A stretch of DNA of 64,000 bases from Aquicoccus porphyridii (GTDB taxonomy: Bacteria > Pseudomonadota > Alphaproteobacteria > Rhodobacterales > Rhodobacteraceae): assembly GCF_008369105.1 (NCBI RefSeq), contig NZ_VINQ01000019.1, forward strand, positions 1 through 64,000, given 5' to 3'. The translations under genes and the position numbers were made by a program. Positions within the stretch are counted from its first letter, which is position 1; each line of letters opens with the position of its first letter. A model generated the notes under the pieces. The model was given only the letters and a program-made list of their open reading frames with translations. It had not been told where the DNA came from and did no database searches. Below, piece after piece: positions 37,894 to 46,513 of the stretch.

Positions 37894-38937
37894 TCACCCT
37901 TGCGGCGATGGCGGCGACGGGAGGGGCAAGTCGGGCGAGAAGAAGGTGTGACAGGCCCGCCCCCGCCATTTCGAGGCATAAAGCGCGGTATCCGCATCCG
38001 CCATGATCCGCGCGGCGACGGGGCGTTCATAGTCGCTCGACAGGGCGGTGCCGCAACTGGCCGAGACCCGGCAGACATGGCCGTCAAAGCGGATCGGCTT
38101 TTCCAGCTCGCCGATGATCCTGCCCGCGACGCGGTCGAGCGCGGCGCGGTCGGTCAATCCCTCGAACAGGATCACGAACTCGTCGCCCCCGGTCCGCGCC
38201 ACCGTATCCTTGCCGCGGCGGGTCGCGTCGATCATGATCCGGGCGACCTCCTGCAACACGTGATCCCCCGCCGCGTGGCCCAGCCGGTCATTCACCGCCT
38301 TGAAGAAATCCAGATCGACATGCATCACCGCAAAGGGCATCTGCGTCGCGATCACCCGGCCCAGCACATGATCCATCGCCCGCCGGTTCTTGAGCCCGGT
38401 CAGCGTGTCGGTAAAGGCCTGTTCCTCGGCGGCGATCCTGGCCCCCTGAAGACGCTGGTTGAGCAGGCGCGAAGCCTCCATCGCCGCCGATTTCGCCTCG
38501 ACCAGGTAAAGCATCTCGATCGCCAGGTCGGTGGCCGCGAAATCGCCACTGGTCAGGCGATAGTCGCGCACCGCGTCAAGGATCGAGATCCCGAACGAAA
38601 GGTTCACGATCGCACCCTGCCCGCCCGGCAGCGGCATCAGAACCCCCTTGAGCCCGGTCGCGGGCGGATCGCGGAACCGCAGGTGCAGCTTGACCCCGGA
38701 CGCGGCCATCAAATCGGCCATCGACATCACCGCCCGCGGGCGGCGCAGATCGAACCGGTCGAGAAACCGCCCCCCCGCCAGCGGCGCACCGGGTCGCAGT
38801 TTCCGCAAGGTCGGACCGGCATGGATGATATACCCGCGCGCATCCAGCAGCACATGCATCGGGCACAACCGGTCAAGGATGCCCCGCCATGCGGCCATGT
38901 CCGGCCCGGCGCACCCCTGTGCCGCGCCGCCCGTCAT
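37894..38937 (-). CDS. HNOBA-GGDEF diguanylate cyclase, partner of H-NOX
   Basis: 347 residues. Residues about 20-170 match the H-NOX-associated (HNOBA) domain of guanylate cyclases (FHxLLDxxG-like start, SMADLMAASGVKLHLRF, AIVNLSFGISILDAVRDY, then a signalling coiled coil). The GGDEF domain follows (DTLTGLKNRRA; GGDEF at 250-254) with an intact inhibitory site RGKD at 241-244, so c-di-GMP feedback is expected. No membrane segment. Start overlaps the H-NOX stop (ATGA). Makes c-di-GMP, likely in response to the H-NOX partner. It is followed, after 119 bp, by modA. Confidence 0.92.
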   Translation of the reverse strand: MTGGAAQGCAGPDMAAWRGILDRLCPMHVLLDARGYIIHAGPTLRKLRPGAPLAGGRFLDRFDLRRPRAVMSMADLMAASGVKLHLRFRDPPATGLKGVLMPLPGGQGAIVNLSFGISILDAVRDYRLTSGDFAATDLAIEMLYLVEAKSAAMEASRLLNQRLQGARIAAEEQAFTDTLTGLKNRRAMDHVLGRVIATQMPFAVMHVDLDFFKAVNDRLGHAAGDHVLQEVARIMIDATRRGKDTVARTGGDEFVILFEGLTDRAALDRVAGRIIGELEKPIRFDGHVCRVSASCGTALSSDYERPVAARIMADADTALYASKWRGRACHTFFSPDLPLPSPPSPQG

Positions 38938-39521
38938 CCCGCCCGCGCCCCCAGGTCGAAATCGCGCCCCTCGGCAAAGCCCGTCTCGATCAGGGTGATG
39001 TCGATCATCTCCCGCCCGTCCTCAGTGTCCTGATGATCGAGCAGCACAAGCGCGCCGTAATCGTCGGCAAGGGTGCGCAAGGCCCCCATCATCACATGCC
39101 CGAACCCGTCCAGGGACCAGCGCAGGGTCAGGCTGAACCGATCCGGGGCGCGTTCGTGCAATTCGAGTTCGGGCAGGTCGAGATTCGGCACCGCCAGCCG
39201 CGCCCGGTCGGGCAGATCGTCCAGCGAATGCAGGAATTCCACGAAATCGACCCCGCCAAAACGCAACAGGCGACGCACCGCCTCGGCGTTGGGATGACTG
39301 ACCAGGTAGGTGCCGATATCCTCCAGCACCTCGTCACCGGGTTTTTCAAGATCGCCGCAAACCGCGTTCAGGATGCGCGGCGTAAGCGCCACGTCATAGA
39401 CCAGCATGGCTTCGAAATCGGTGAACCCCAACCCGGCGGCACAGGCCATCCGCGCCCACCGCTCCGGCCCGTAGGTATCGGTCACGAATCCCTGGATCGC
39501 CCTGTTGATCATCCCATGCAT
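38934..39521 (-). CDS. H-NOX (heme NO-binding) domain protein with altered heme motifs
   Basis: 195 residues of the H-NOX fold: MHGMINRAIQGFVTDTYG at the start, a helical subdomain (EDIGTYLVSHP; LLRFGGVDFVEFLHSLDDL) and the C-terminal strand region. In typical H-NOX proteins the LDxxH motif gives the proximal heme His and a YxSxR motif binds the propionates. Here the first position is Pro104 (LDDLP) and the second reads LRWSLDGF, so both appear lost; His98 is six residues away. It may bind heme differently or not at all. Co-translated with the HNOBA-GGDEF enzyme. Confidence 0.85.
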   Translation of the reverse strand: MHGMINRAIQGFVTDTYGPERWARMACAAGLGFTDFEAMLVYDVALTPRILNAVCGDLEKPGDEVLEDIGTYLVSHPNAEAVRRLLRFGGVDFVEFLHSLDDLPDRARLAVPNLDLPELELHERAPDRFSLTLRWSLDGFGHVMMGALRTLADDYGALVLLDHQDTEDGREMIDITLIETGFAEGRDFDLGARAG

Positions 39522-39588
39522 ACGGCACCCGGCAACTTGTTATCGGCCCCAAGTCTGCCCCGCCCGCCTTAACAAAGGCTCAATGATC

Positions 39589-41379
39589 TCAATTGTCGGG
39601 AATTAATTCCACGTCCCCGATCCGAAGCGCATTCACCCCCGCCGGAACGACCTCGAACCGCCCGTCCAGCGCCGCACCGATGAGTGCCTCCGCGCTGCCG
39701 GTCAATGGCGTGCCCGGATCGACGCGACCGCTCATGTCATGGGCCCCTCCCATCCGCGACAGCGCACCGTCGCGCAAGACGATGCCCTGCACCTGCAAAC
39801 GATCCCCCCCCATATGCAACAGGATAAAACCGTGTTCCTCTTCGACCCCCGGGCGAAACGGCCCGGTGACGGCCACGCATCCCGGTCGCCCGTCGCCCAG
39901 CACCATGGCGCAGGCCCGCTCCCACTCGCTCAGAAGAAAACCCGGCACCCGGTCCAGCGCCTCGACCGGAACGCTCCGCGCGCCCGGCATGCGCACAAGC
40001 ACCGCGCTCACCGCTTCGGCCATCGCATCTGTGCCGGTCTCGCCTGTGGCCTGCTCGAACCCATAGCGCGAGCGCGTCGTCCTCGCACGTTCCACGGCCC
40101 GCGCCAGGGTGGCATCGCCCGCCGTTTCGGCGCGTGCCTCCACCTTGTCCAGTGCCGCCTGCCCGGCGTGGCCCCACCGTTGCGCCAACTCCCAAAGCGC
40201 CATCTCCTGCGGTTCGTGCGCCCCGCTCTCGATCCGCGCCAACTGGCTCTGCGCGCTGATCCGTGTCGCGTCGATCACCGGCGTGAGCCACAGCCCCGCA
40301 ACCGCCACCACGGCCATCGCCATCCACCGGTTGGCCGTGCGGATGCGCACCATCCAGCCCGCCCCGCGCAACACCGCCCCCGCATAGGCCAGCCCGTAGG
40401 CCAGCAGGAACACCGCCGCCAACCCGGCCAGCAAACGATCCGGGGTCCAGCCATACTGATCGACCCGCCGCCACACCGCATAGACCGCCAGCCCCGCCAG
40501 GACCGGCAGCATCAGCGCCATCAGCCGCCCGGCATCGCGCACCACCCCGCTTTGCGCCGCGCTGGCATCGTCACGATCGGTCGCCGTGGAAATCAGCGTG
40601 ACCGCCGCCAGCGCCACCCCCATCAGCGTCGCCGCCGGGGAAAGCCCGCCGAAAAGACCGCCCAGCCCCCGAAACGGGATCGCCGCCAGAAACAGCGCCA
40701 CCACCGGCAACAGGGCCGGCAACAGCAGCCGCAACAACCGATGAATGACAAAGGGCGACACATAGGCGCGCATCTCGTGCACCACCTGGATCGCCAGCCC
40801 CAGCAACAGCCCGCTCAGGACATAGGGCACCGGGTCGAGGTCGATGAAATCGTCGATGATGGTGATCCCCACCAGTTGCAGCAACTGGTCCGACAGCATC
40901 AGCACCGCCCAGAACACCCCGGTGAAAAATATCGCCGCGATAAAGCGCACCACGATCATCCACGCCGCGTCAAAAAGCAGTGGATACCGCCGCCAGCCGC
41001 CCGGCTCGGTGCAACCGGCGGCGGCGAAAGGCGTGGCAAGGAACAGGATCGCGCCCAGCGCCACCGCCCCGTGACCATATTGCATGAGGTCAGGGGCCAC
41101 GGGATAGCGCAACGACGCCAGCCAGATCAGCCCTGCGGCGGGCACCGCGACGCTCAACGCGCCCAGCGCGGCCCGCCCGATCCGCTCGGGCCCACCCAGT
41201 GCCAGCACCACGCCGAACCCGCCCAGGATCAGCGTGGCCAGCACCAGCAACAGCCGCCGATCGTCCAGCGCATCGGGCAGGACATCGACGAAAAGCCACA
41301 GCGCCAGCCCCGCCGCCGCGCCGATCGCGGCCATTTCCGCCCGGTTGCGCGTGATCGCGCCATCGCCTGCCTGTGCCAT
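39589..41379 (-). CDS. DUF4153-type polytopic membrane protein
   Basis: 596 residues from the ATG at 41379, preceded by GGAGGCGGGAC; the ATG at 41400 lacks this. Roughly ten to twelve helices in the first ~370 residues, then a soluble C-terminal part of about 220 residues, probably periplasmic. Features of DUF4153: the central VHEMRAYVSPFVIHRLL-like segment and the paired long hydrophobic helices. Function unknown. Placed between the H-NOX pair and a 96-bp nested palindrome; no operon partner is obvious. Confidence 0.75.
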   Translation of the reverse strand: MAQAGDGAITRNRAEMAAIGAAAGLALWLFVDVLPDALDDRRLLLVLATLILGGFGVVLALGGPERIGRAALGALSVAVPAAGLIWLASLRYPVAPDLMQYGHGAVALGAILFLATPFAAAGCTEPGGWRRYPLLFDAAWMIVVRFIAAIFFTGVFWAVLMLSDQLLQLVGITIIDDFIDLDPVPYVLSGLLLGLAIQVVHEMRAYVSPFVIHRLLRLLLPALLPVVALFLAAIPFRGLGGLFGGLSPAATLMGVALAAVTLISTATDRDDASAAQSGVVRDAGRLMALMLPVLAGLAVYAVWRRVDQYGWTPDRLLAGLAAVFLLAYGLAYAGAVLRGAGWMVRIRTANRWMAMAVVAVAGLWLTPVIDATRISAQSQLARIESGAHEPQEMALWELAQRWGHAGQAALDKVEARAETAGDATLARAVERARTTRSRYGFEQATGETGTDAMAEAVSAVLVRMPGARSVPVEALDRVPGFLLSEWERACAMVLGDGRPGCVAVTGPFRPGVEEEHGFILLHMGGDRLQVQGIVLRDGALSRMGGAHDMSGRVDPGTPLTGSAEALIGAALDGRFEVVPAGVNALRIGDVELIPDN

Positions 41380-41410
41380 GTCCCGCCTCCTCGATTCCAC
41401 GCCAGATTAG

Positions 41411-41506
41411 AGCGTTTCAGGTTTACACGAAAACATCCGGATCGAAACGCGCGTTCGACCGAAGGGAGAGGCAGCGCGTTTCGATTCCGTTGAAACCTGA
41501 AACGCT
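41411..41506. repeat. 96-bp nested palindrome (AGCGTTTCAGGTTT family)
   Basis: Outer arms AGCGTTTCAGGTTT (41411-41424) and AAACCTGAAACGCT (41493-41506) are perfect 14-bp inverted repeats; inner arms ATCGAAACGCGC (41441-41452) and GCGCGTTTCGAT (41474-41485) are perfect 12-bp inverted repeats. Between two minus-strand genes. It looks like a MITE-type or REP-type element; similar AGCGTTTCAGG palindromes are common in alphaproteobacteria as I recall. No ORF inside. Confidence 0.75.
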
Positions 41507-41573
41507 TTAACCCCATTCACACATCGGGACAGCCCCGAAATCCGGCGACCGCTCCAGATCCGCCCGATCCGCA

Positions 41574-43220
41574 TCAATCGGCCCGCACATCCGCGCGCGC
41601 CTCGTCTCGCGCGGGCGACGGCATGATCTCTTCGCGGCCCTCGCGCGACTGCTCGATCCGGTCGAGATGCAGCCAGATCCGCCAGACATGGTAATTGACC
41701 CGATACAACCAGCGCGCCGCATCCATCTGCGCCAGCGCCGCACCGGGGGTGTCCGCACCCTGCCCCGCCTGCGCCAGAAGCGCATCGCGCAGTCGCCGCT
41801 CGCGGGCCTGAACGATCGCCTGCCAGCGACCGAACCACTCCGCCTGCCCGGCCCCGTCGCCCGACAGCCCCCGGATCAGCCCGGTCCGCGTGATCCGCGC
41901 CAACCGTGCCAGCCGTGGCGCCCGGTGCAGCGTTGCAACGCGCTCCTCCTGCGCGATGCGATAGGCCAGCCGCGTGAGATGATCGAGGATGTGCAGGATC
42001 TCGGCATAGCGCGCACGCACCGGCCTGCTCAACCCCGCACTGTCGATCTTCCCGACGAACCCGCGCGTCTCCTCCAGCGCGCGCATCGCCTGCCGCAGTC
42101 GCGTATTGTCGCCCTGTGCCGGTCCCGACGGCGACAGCCGCGCGATGAGCAGGCCCTGCATGTGCCGCGCAATATCGCTCACCGTCGCCCCGGCCGCATC
42201 CACCGCCGCCCCCGGCTGCACCAGAAGCCGCGCATCGAGCCGCGCCGTCAACGCCTCGCGCCGCTCGCGCAGCAGGGTCCGCACCAGCGCCATGAAGGGG
42301 CCCAGCGCAATGAGGATCACCCCCACACCCACGACATTGAAAACGGTGTGAAAGATCACCAGTGACAGCCGCGCCGCATCGCGCCCGCCCTCGGCGATCC
42401 ACGTCTCGGCCAAGGGCGCGAACGGGATCAACAGCACGAAGGCCAGACCGCCGGTCAAGAGGTTGAACAACAGGTGCGCCAGCCCCGTCTGCCGCGCCGC
42501 CACCGTGCCGCCCAGCGTCGCCAGAAGCGCGGTAAATGTGGTGCCGATATTCATCCCGATCACCATCACCGCCGCCTGCCCGAACCCGATCGCCCCGGCA
42601 TCGAGCGCCACCAGCGCCGTCGCCACCCCCGCCGACGAGGATTGCGTCACCACCGTCACCACCGCCCCGATCAGGACAAGCTGCGCCCGGCCCAGCGCGG
42701 TGTCACCGGGGAACCGCTCGGGCGTGATCACCTCGCTCAGCCCCGCCATCCCCGCCTGCAACAGCCCGAGACCCAGGAACAACAGCGCGAACCCCGCCAG
42801 CGCCCCGCCGACATGCCGACCGCGCACCCCGCCGAGCAGCCGGATCAACCCGCCCGCGAATACCAGTGGCAGGGCCAGCGCGCCAAGATCCACCCGGAAC
42901 CCCAGAAGCGCGACCAGCCACCCGGTAAAGGTCGTGCCGATATTGGCGCCGAACACCACGCCCAGACCCTGCGCGAAGGTCAAAAGCCCCGCCCCGACGA
43001 AGCCGATCACCATCACCGTCACCGCCGAAGAACTTTGCAGCGCCGCCGTCACCACCGCGCCCGCCGCCACCCCGCGCAACGGCGTGCGCGTGAACCGCCG
43101 CAAAAGCCGCCTGAGCGATTGACCGGCCAGCCCCTGCAACCCCTCGGTGAGCATCGTCATGCCCAGCAAGAACAGGCCAACACCGCCCAATGCCGTCAGA
43201 ATCCCGCCCGTGTCGCCCAT
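41574..43220 (-). CDS. Na+/phosphate cotransporter family protein (NptA type) with PhoU-like tail
   Basis: 548 residues. Two inverted membrane repeats of the Na/Pi family, each with the QSSS motif (Q62SSSAV; second TQSSSAG near 195) and GANIGTTFT / GMNIGTTFT. The last ~230 residues are soluble and helical, resembling PhoU domains seen on such bacterial transporters. Imports (or exports) phosphate driven by Na+. GGAGACAG lies upstream of the ATG at 43220. Monocistronic by position. Confidence 0.9.
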   Translation of the reverse strand: MGDTGGILTALGGVGLFLLGMTMLTEGLQGLAGQSLRRLLRRFTRTPLRGVAAGAVVTAALQSSSAVTVMVIGFVGAGLLTFAQGLGVVFGANIGTTFTGWLVALLGFRVDLGALALPLVFAGGLIRLLGGVRGRHVGGALAGFALLFLGLGLLQAGMAGLSEVITPERFPGDTALGRAQLVLIGAVVTVVTQSSSAGVATALVALDAGAIGFGQAAVMVIGMNIGTTFTALLATLGGTVAARQTGLAHLLFNLLTGGLAFVLLIPFAPLAETWIAEGGRDAARLSLVIFHTVFNVVGVGVILIALGPFMALVRTLLRERREALTARLDARLLVQPGAAVDAAGATVSDIARHMQGLLIARLSPSGPAQGDNTRLRQAMRALEETRGFVGKIDSAGLSRPVRARYAEILHILDHLTRLAYRIAQEERVATLHRAPRLARLARITRTGLIRGLSGDGAGQAEWFGRWQAIVQARERRLRDALLAQAGQGADTPGAALAQMDAARWLYRVNYHVWRIWLHLDRIEQSREGREEIMPSPARDEARADVRAD

Positions 43221-43326
43221 GCCCGACTGTCTCCGTTCAAGGCGGTTCTATGACACGGCGCGGGGTTTGACCACGATCACGCCGCCGCAGGACGGATCAC
43301 GCCCCGCCCGTATCTTCACCCGTGTC

Positions 43327-43400
43327 TTCATCTGACCTGAAATACCTCGGGGGAAGGCGGCAAAACGCGCAGCGTTTTGCGCCGTGGGGGCAGAGCCCCC
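43327..43400 (+). repeat. Dispersed intergenic repeat with two hairpins
   Basis: TTCATCTGACCTG then AAATACCTCGGGGG (core shared with 22081), a hairpin GCAAAACGC-GCA-GCGTTTTGC (43360-43380) and a second GGGGGC-AGA-GCCCCC (43386-43400). Located in the 43221-43445 gap, downstream of the methyltransferase gene and upstream of the phosphate transporter. May act as a terminator for the methyltransferase message. Confidence 0.65.
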
Positions 43401-43445
43401 AGCCGACCCCCGATCCCGGCACCGCGCCCGCGATGCGGCACAGGT

Positions 43446-45002
43446 TCAGAAATCCGTCGGCGCGCCACCCTCGGCCTTGCGCCGGGCCACGAAATCGGCC
43501 AGCTCCTCGCGGATGCCCTCGTCCATCGCCGGTGGCTCGAAACTCTCGACGATGCGCTTGTATAGGTGATGCGCGCGCTCGGGCGTCCAGACCGCACCGG
43601 CCACGTCCCATGCCTCGTAATTGCGCCAATCGCTCAGGAACGGCTGGTAAAAGGCGGTGGTATAGCGGTCCTGGGTGTGTTGCAGGCCAAAGAAATGCCC
43701 CTGCTTGCCGACCTCGGCCACCGCGTCAAAGGCCAGATCCCCGGGCGTGGTCGCCCAGATCGCGGGCTCCATGTAGCGCTGCAACTGCTGCAAGATCTCG
43801 CAATCCATCACGAATTTCTCGGGCGATGCGATCAACCCGCCCTCAAGCCACCCGGCGGCGTGATAGACCATGTTGGAACCCGACTGGATCGCGGCCCACA
43901 GGCTGTGCTCGGTCTCCCACACCGCCTGACCGTCGGGCACGTTGGCGGCGCACACCCCCGACGAGCGCATCGGCAGCTTGTAGAACCGCGCCATCTGGCC
44001 GGTCATCTGCGTCGCGCGCATGTATTCCGGCGTGCCAAAAGCCGGCGCGCCGCTCTTCATGTCCACGTTCGAGGTGAAGGTGCCGATCGCACAGGGCGCC
44101 CCGGGCCGGATCACCTGCGCCAGCGCCACCGCGATCAGGCTCTCGGCAAGGCTCAGCGCCACCGCGCCCGCCATCGTCACCGGCGCCATCGCACCCGCGA
44201 GCGTAAAGGGCGTCACGACCAGCCCCTGCCCCGCCCGCGCCATCCGCATCCAGCCATCGAGCATCGGCTGATCGTGTTTCAAGGGCGAGGTCGAGTTGAT
44301 GTTGGTATAGAATTTCGGGCTGGCCTCGAACTCCTCGTGGCTGTGCCCGCCCGCGATGCGCACCATCTCGATCGCGTCCTCGACCCGCTCCTTTCCAAGG
44401 CTATAGGTATGCACCACCTTGTCGGTCAGCGTGAGCTTGTCATAAAGCACGTCGAGATGCCGGATACCGGCATGGATATCCTGCGGCTCGACCGGGTAGC
44501 CGCCGCAGAAATGGATACAGTTGAAATACTGGCTGAGCTTGATCAGGTCGGCACACATCGCCCGCGTGCCGGTCATCTTGCGCCCGGTCTCCATCGTCCA
44601 ATAGCTCGGCGGCGACGAGACATTGCCGAACAGGATGTGACCCCGCCCCATGACCAGCTCATGCGCGGGGTTGCGCGGCGTCATGGTCCAGCTTTCGGGC
44701 GCCTTGCCGATCATCTCCATGATGAACTCGCGCCCCACGCGGGTGTTGGTGCCGTCGATCGTCGCTCCCTCGGCACGGAAGATTTCCAGCGCCTCTTCGT
44801 TGAGGATCTCGATCCCCACCTCTTCGAGAATGCGCATCGCGCCGTCATGAATGGCCGCGACCCCCTCTTCGCTCAAAGGTTCGGTCGGGCGGTCGGCATT
44901 GACCGGAAGCCGCCAGGGCATCTGCTCGATCACCGCCCCGCCGCGCCGCGCCGCATTGCCCGCGCGCCCGCCGCCGCGCCGTTTCGTTGCCGCTCTCGCC
45001 AT
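43446..45002 (-). CDS. Trimethylamine methyltransferase (MttB) family protein, non-pyrrolysine
   Basis: 518 residues from the ATG at 45002 with GGGAGGCAAGCC upstream. MttB/COG5598 TIM-barrel methyltransferase; the frame is continuous with no in-frame amber codon, so it belongs to the non-pyrrolysine branch that includes glycine betaine (MtgB) and other quaternary-amine demethylases. Blocks seen: GAMRILEEVGIEIL, GNVSSPPSYWTMETGR, YFNCIHFCGGYP. It would move a methyl group from a quaternary amine to a corrinoid protein; none is encoded nearby. The basic N-terminal ~25 residues are unusual. Confidence 0.85.
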   Translation of the reverse strand: MARAATKRRGGGRAGNAARRGGAVIEQMPWRLPVNADRPTEPLSEEGVAAIHDGAMRILEEVGIEILNEEALEIFRAEGATIDGTNTRVGREFIMEMIGKAPESWTMTPRNPAHELVMGRGHILFGNVSSPPSYWTMETGRKMTGTRAMCADLIKLSQYFNCIHFCGGYPVEPQDIHAGIRHLDVLYDKLTLTDKVVHTYSLGKERVEDAIEMVRIAGGHSHEEFEASPKFYTNINSTSPLKHDQPMLDGWMRMARAGQGLVVTPFTLAGAMAPVTMAGAVALSLAESLIAVALAQVIRPGAPCAIGTFTSNVDMKSGAPAFGTPEYMRATQMTGQMARFYKLPMRSSGVCAANVPDGQAVWETEHSLWAAIQSGSNMVYHAAGWLEGGLIASPEKFVMDCEILQQLQRYMEPAIWATTPGDLAFDAVAEVGKQGHFFGLQHTQDRYTTAFYQPFLSDWRNYEAWDVAGAVWTPERAHHLYKRIVESFEPPAMDEGIREELADFVARRKAEGGAPTDF

Positions 45003-45233
45003 GGCTTGCCTCCCTGATCGCTTCGCCCCGATCAAACTCCTTGCGCTTCGCGTCCGCCTGCTCATCTGCGACGGGTTCTGTCGGATTCAGAACAGGTGGC
45101 CCGACGTGACCGGCGCAGACCTTGCGCCGCGCGATGCGCGTCGCGGCGGGGGCCTCGCTTCGCTCGGCCCGGTCCGACCGGCATCGACCCGCGCCTGACG
45201 AAACGTCGGAATGACATCACGCGGGGTGAATTC

Positions 45234-45255
45234 GAGTATTTTTCCCAAGAAAGAG
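45234..45255 (-). repeat. Weak copy of the AAATACTC dispersed repeat
   Basis: On the plus strand GAGTATTTTTCCCAAGAAAGAG resembles the inverted core seen at 60698 (GAGTATTTTCAGCAAGATG) with several changes. It is the only recognisable feature of 45003-45298, the leader of the methyltransferase gene; otherwise I see nothing coding in that stretch. Confidence 0.4.
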
Positions 45256-45298
45256 CAGCCGCCCGTGACAGGGCGCGCGGTGCATTGATCAATTTTCC

Positions 45299-45394
45299 CT
45301 TAACGAATGCCGCGCTGCGGCGGTGCACGGGCAGCAGCCGGACGACAGCCGGGCCGTGCCGTTGCGCAAATCCCGGTTTCAGCGCGTGTTAACC
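45299..45394. repeat. GTTAACC-bounded CAGCCGG element, copy B
   Basis: Begins CTTAACG (45299-45305) and ends GTTAACC (45388-45394, which includes the HAD gene stop). Two CAGCCGG units at 45335-45341 and 45346-45352, again exactly 11 bp apart. Shorter (96 bp) and more diverged than copies A and C; the GTCACCCCCC part is not preserved. Confidence 0.6.
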
Positions 45395-46102
45395 CGCCGG
45401 GACGTTGCGCGCATGCAGCCCGATCAGCCCCGGGATATGCCCGATATCGGGCAAAACCACCTCGGCCAGCGCCTCGAGATCGCCATGCCCCGCCATGCCG
45501 GTCAGCACCCCGATCCGGCGCATCCCCGCCGCTTTCCCGGCAATCAGGTCATGGGTGCTGTCGCCCACCATCGCCACCCGTTCCGGGGCGAGTCCGGTGT
45601 GATCGAGAAACGCCAGAAGCTGCCCCGGCGCGGGCTTGCCGCCATGGCCGCTGTCACAGCCCGCGATAAAGTCGAACATGTCCACCACCCCCGCCGCCGC
45701 CAGATGCGCGCGCGCCGGGGCCTCGGCGTCATTGGTGGCCACGCCAAGGCGCAGCCCGGCAGCGCGCAGCGCCCCGAGGCAGGCGCGCAGCGGCACCGCC
45801 TCGGCCTGCGGCGCGCGTTCGGCTTCCTCGTTCAGGATCGCCACGAGCCGGGCATGCGCCATCCCCGGCAGCCCCGGCAAAAGGGCGGCCGCCGCTTCGT
45901 CAGGGGTGCCCGCGATCACGATGCTGTCGGGTGCAAAGCATTGATTGGCATAGTCGAATCCGACCCGCGCACCAAGGTCAATGGCCCATGCGCGATCCCC
46001 CCCGGTCACCCGGTCGAGAAAGGCCATGGCCCAGGAATCCCAGGTGGCGGCGAAATCGAAAAGCGTGCCGTCCTTGTCGAAAACGATCCCCTCAAGCCGC
46101 AT
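45389..46102 (-). CDS. HAD-superfamily phosphatase (phosphoglycolate phosphatase-like)
   Basis: 237 residues. HAD motifs: FDKDGTLFDF with nucleophile Asp9 and general acid Asp11, GVATND (motif II Thr), GKPAPG Lys, and MVGDSTHDLIAG for the metal. Cap helices lie between about 20 and 100. Similar to Gph-type phosphatases acting on small phosphate esters such as 2-phosphoglycolate. GGGGCAAG precedes the ATG. The stop codon lies inside repeat element B. Substrate not certain. Confidence 0.88.
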   Translation of the reverse strand: MRLEGIVFDKDGTLFDFAATWDSWAMAFLDRVTGGDRAWAIDLGARVGFDYANQCFAPDSIVIAGTPDEAAAALLPGLPGMAHARLVAILNEEAERAPQAEAVPLRACLGALRAAGLRLGVATNDAEAPARAHLAAAGVVDMFDFIAGCDSGHGGKPAPGQLLAFLDHTGLAPERVAMVGDSTHDLIAGKAAGMRRIGVLTGMAGHGDLEALAEVVLPDIGHIPGLIGLHARNVPAG

Positions 46103-46143
46103 CTTGCCCCGTCCTCATTTACCGCTCTCGCCCCTATCCGCGC

Positions 46144-46428
46144 TCAGGTCCAATAGACGTCCTTGCCACCGGGCAGCGCCGCCCGCGCCAGCATCGGCTT
46201 GTCGTAACGAAGCCCCGCCGTATCGCAGAACCCGACGACCCAGGCATCGTCCATCAACAGGAAATCGAGGATCGAAGCAAGGAAATCGGCATCCTTCGCG
46301 CGCACCCGCAGCTCGTCGGCCGCGGTCCCGGTCGAGCCGAGAAACACCGGCAACAGATCGTCGCTCCCCGCGATCCAGGCCAACGCCTGAAGCGCGATGG
46401 TTTCGGCGGAATCCTGCGACATCGACAT
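46144..46428 (-). CDS. DUF3572 family protein
   Basis: 94 residues from the ATG at 46428; the open frame extends upstream but there is no ribosome binding site there. Helical small protein: ETIALQALAWIAGSDDLLPVFLGSTG is the typical DUF3572 opening, followed by FLASILDFLLMDD. Function unknown. It lies back to back with the PleD-like gene (85 bp between starts), a pairing I recall in related genomes; a link with cell-cycle or c-di-GMP signalling is only inferred. Confidence 0.75.
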   Translation of the reverse strand: MSMSQDSAETIALQALAWIAGSDDLLPVFLGSTGTAADELRVRAKDADFLASILDFLLMDDAWVVGFCDTAGLRYDKPMLARAALPGGKDVYWT

Positions 46429-46513
46429 TTTTAATGGCCTCGGAAAGGATTTCTTAACCACTCTGGGCAAATGATCGGAGCGATACAAGGGTCAAGTTCG
46501 AAAGGCGCCCCCC

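Noticed and set aside
39739-41493. Plus-strand frame of about 580 codons opposite the DUF4153 gene
   Set aside because: Arg/Gln/Pro/His-rich product, no motif; the opposite strand has membrane helices and a good ribosome site.
41411-41506. Insertion sequence ends
   Set aside because: The palindrome has no transposase nearby and no visible flanking target duplication, so I call it a repeat only.
43446-45002. Possible pyrrolysine (amber) codon in the MttB gene
   Set aside because: The frame has no internal stop and no pyl genes are present in the window.
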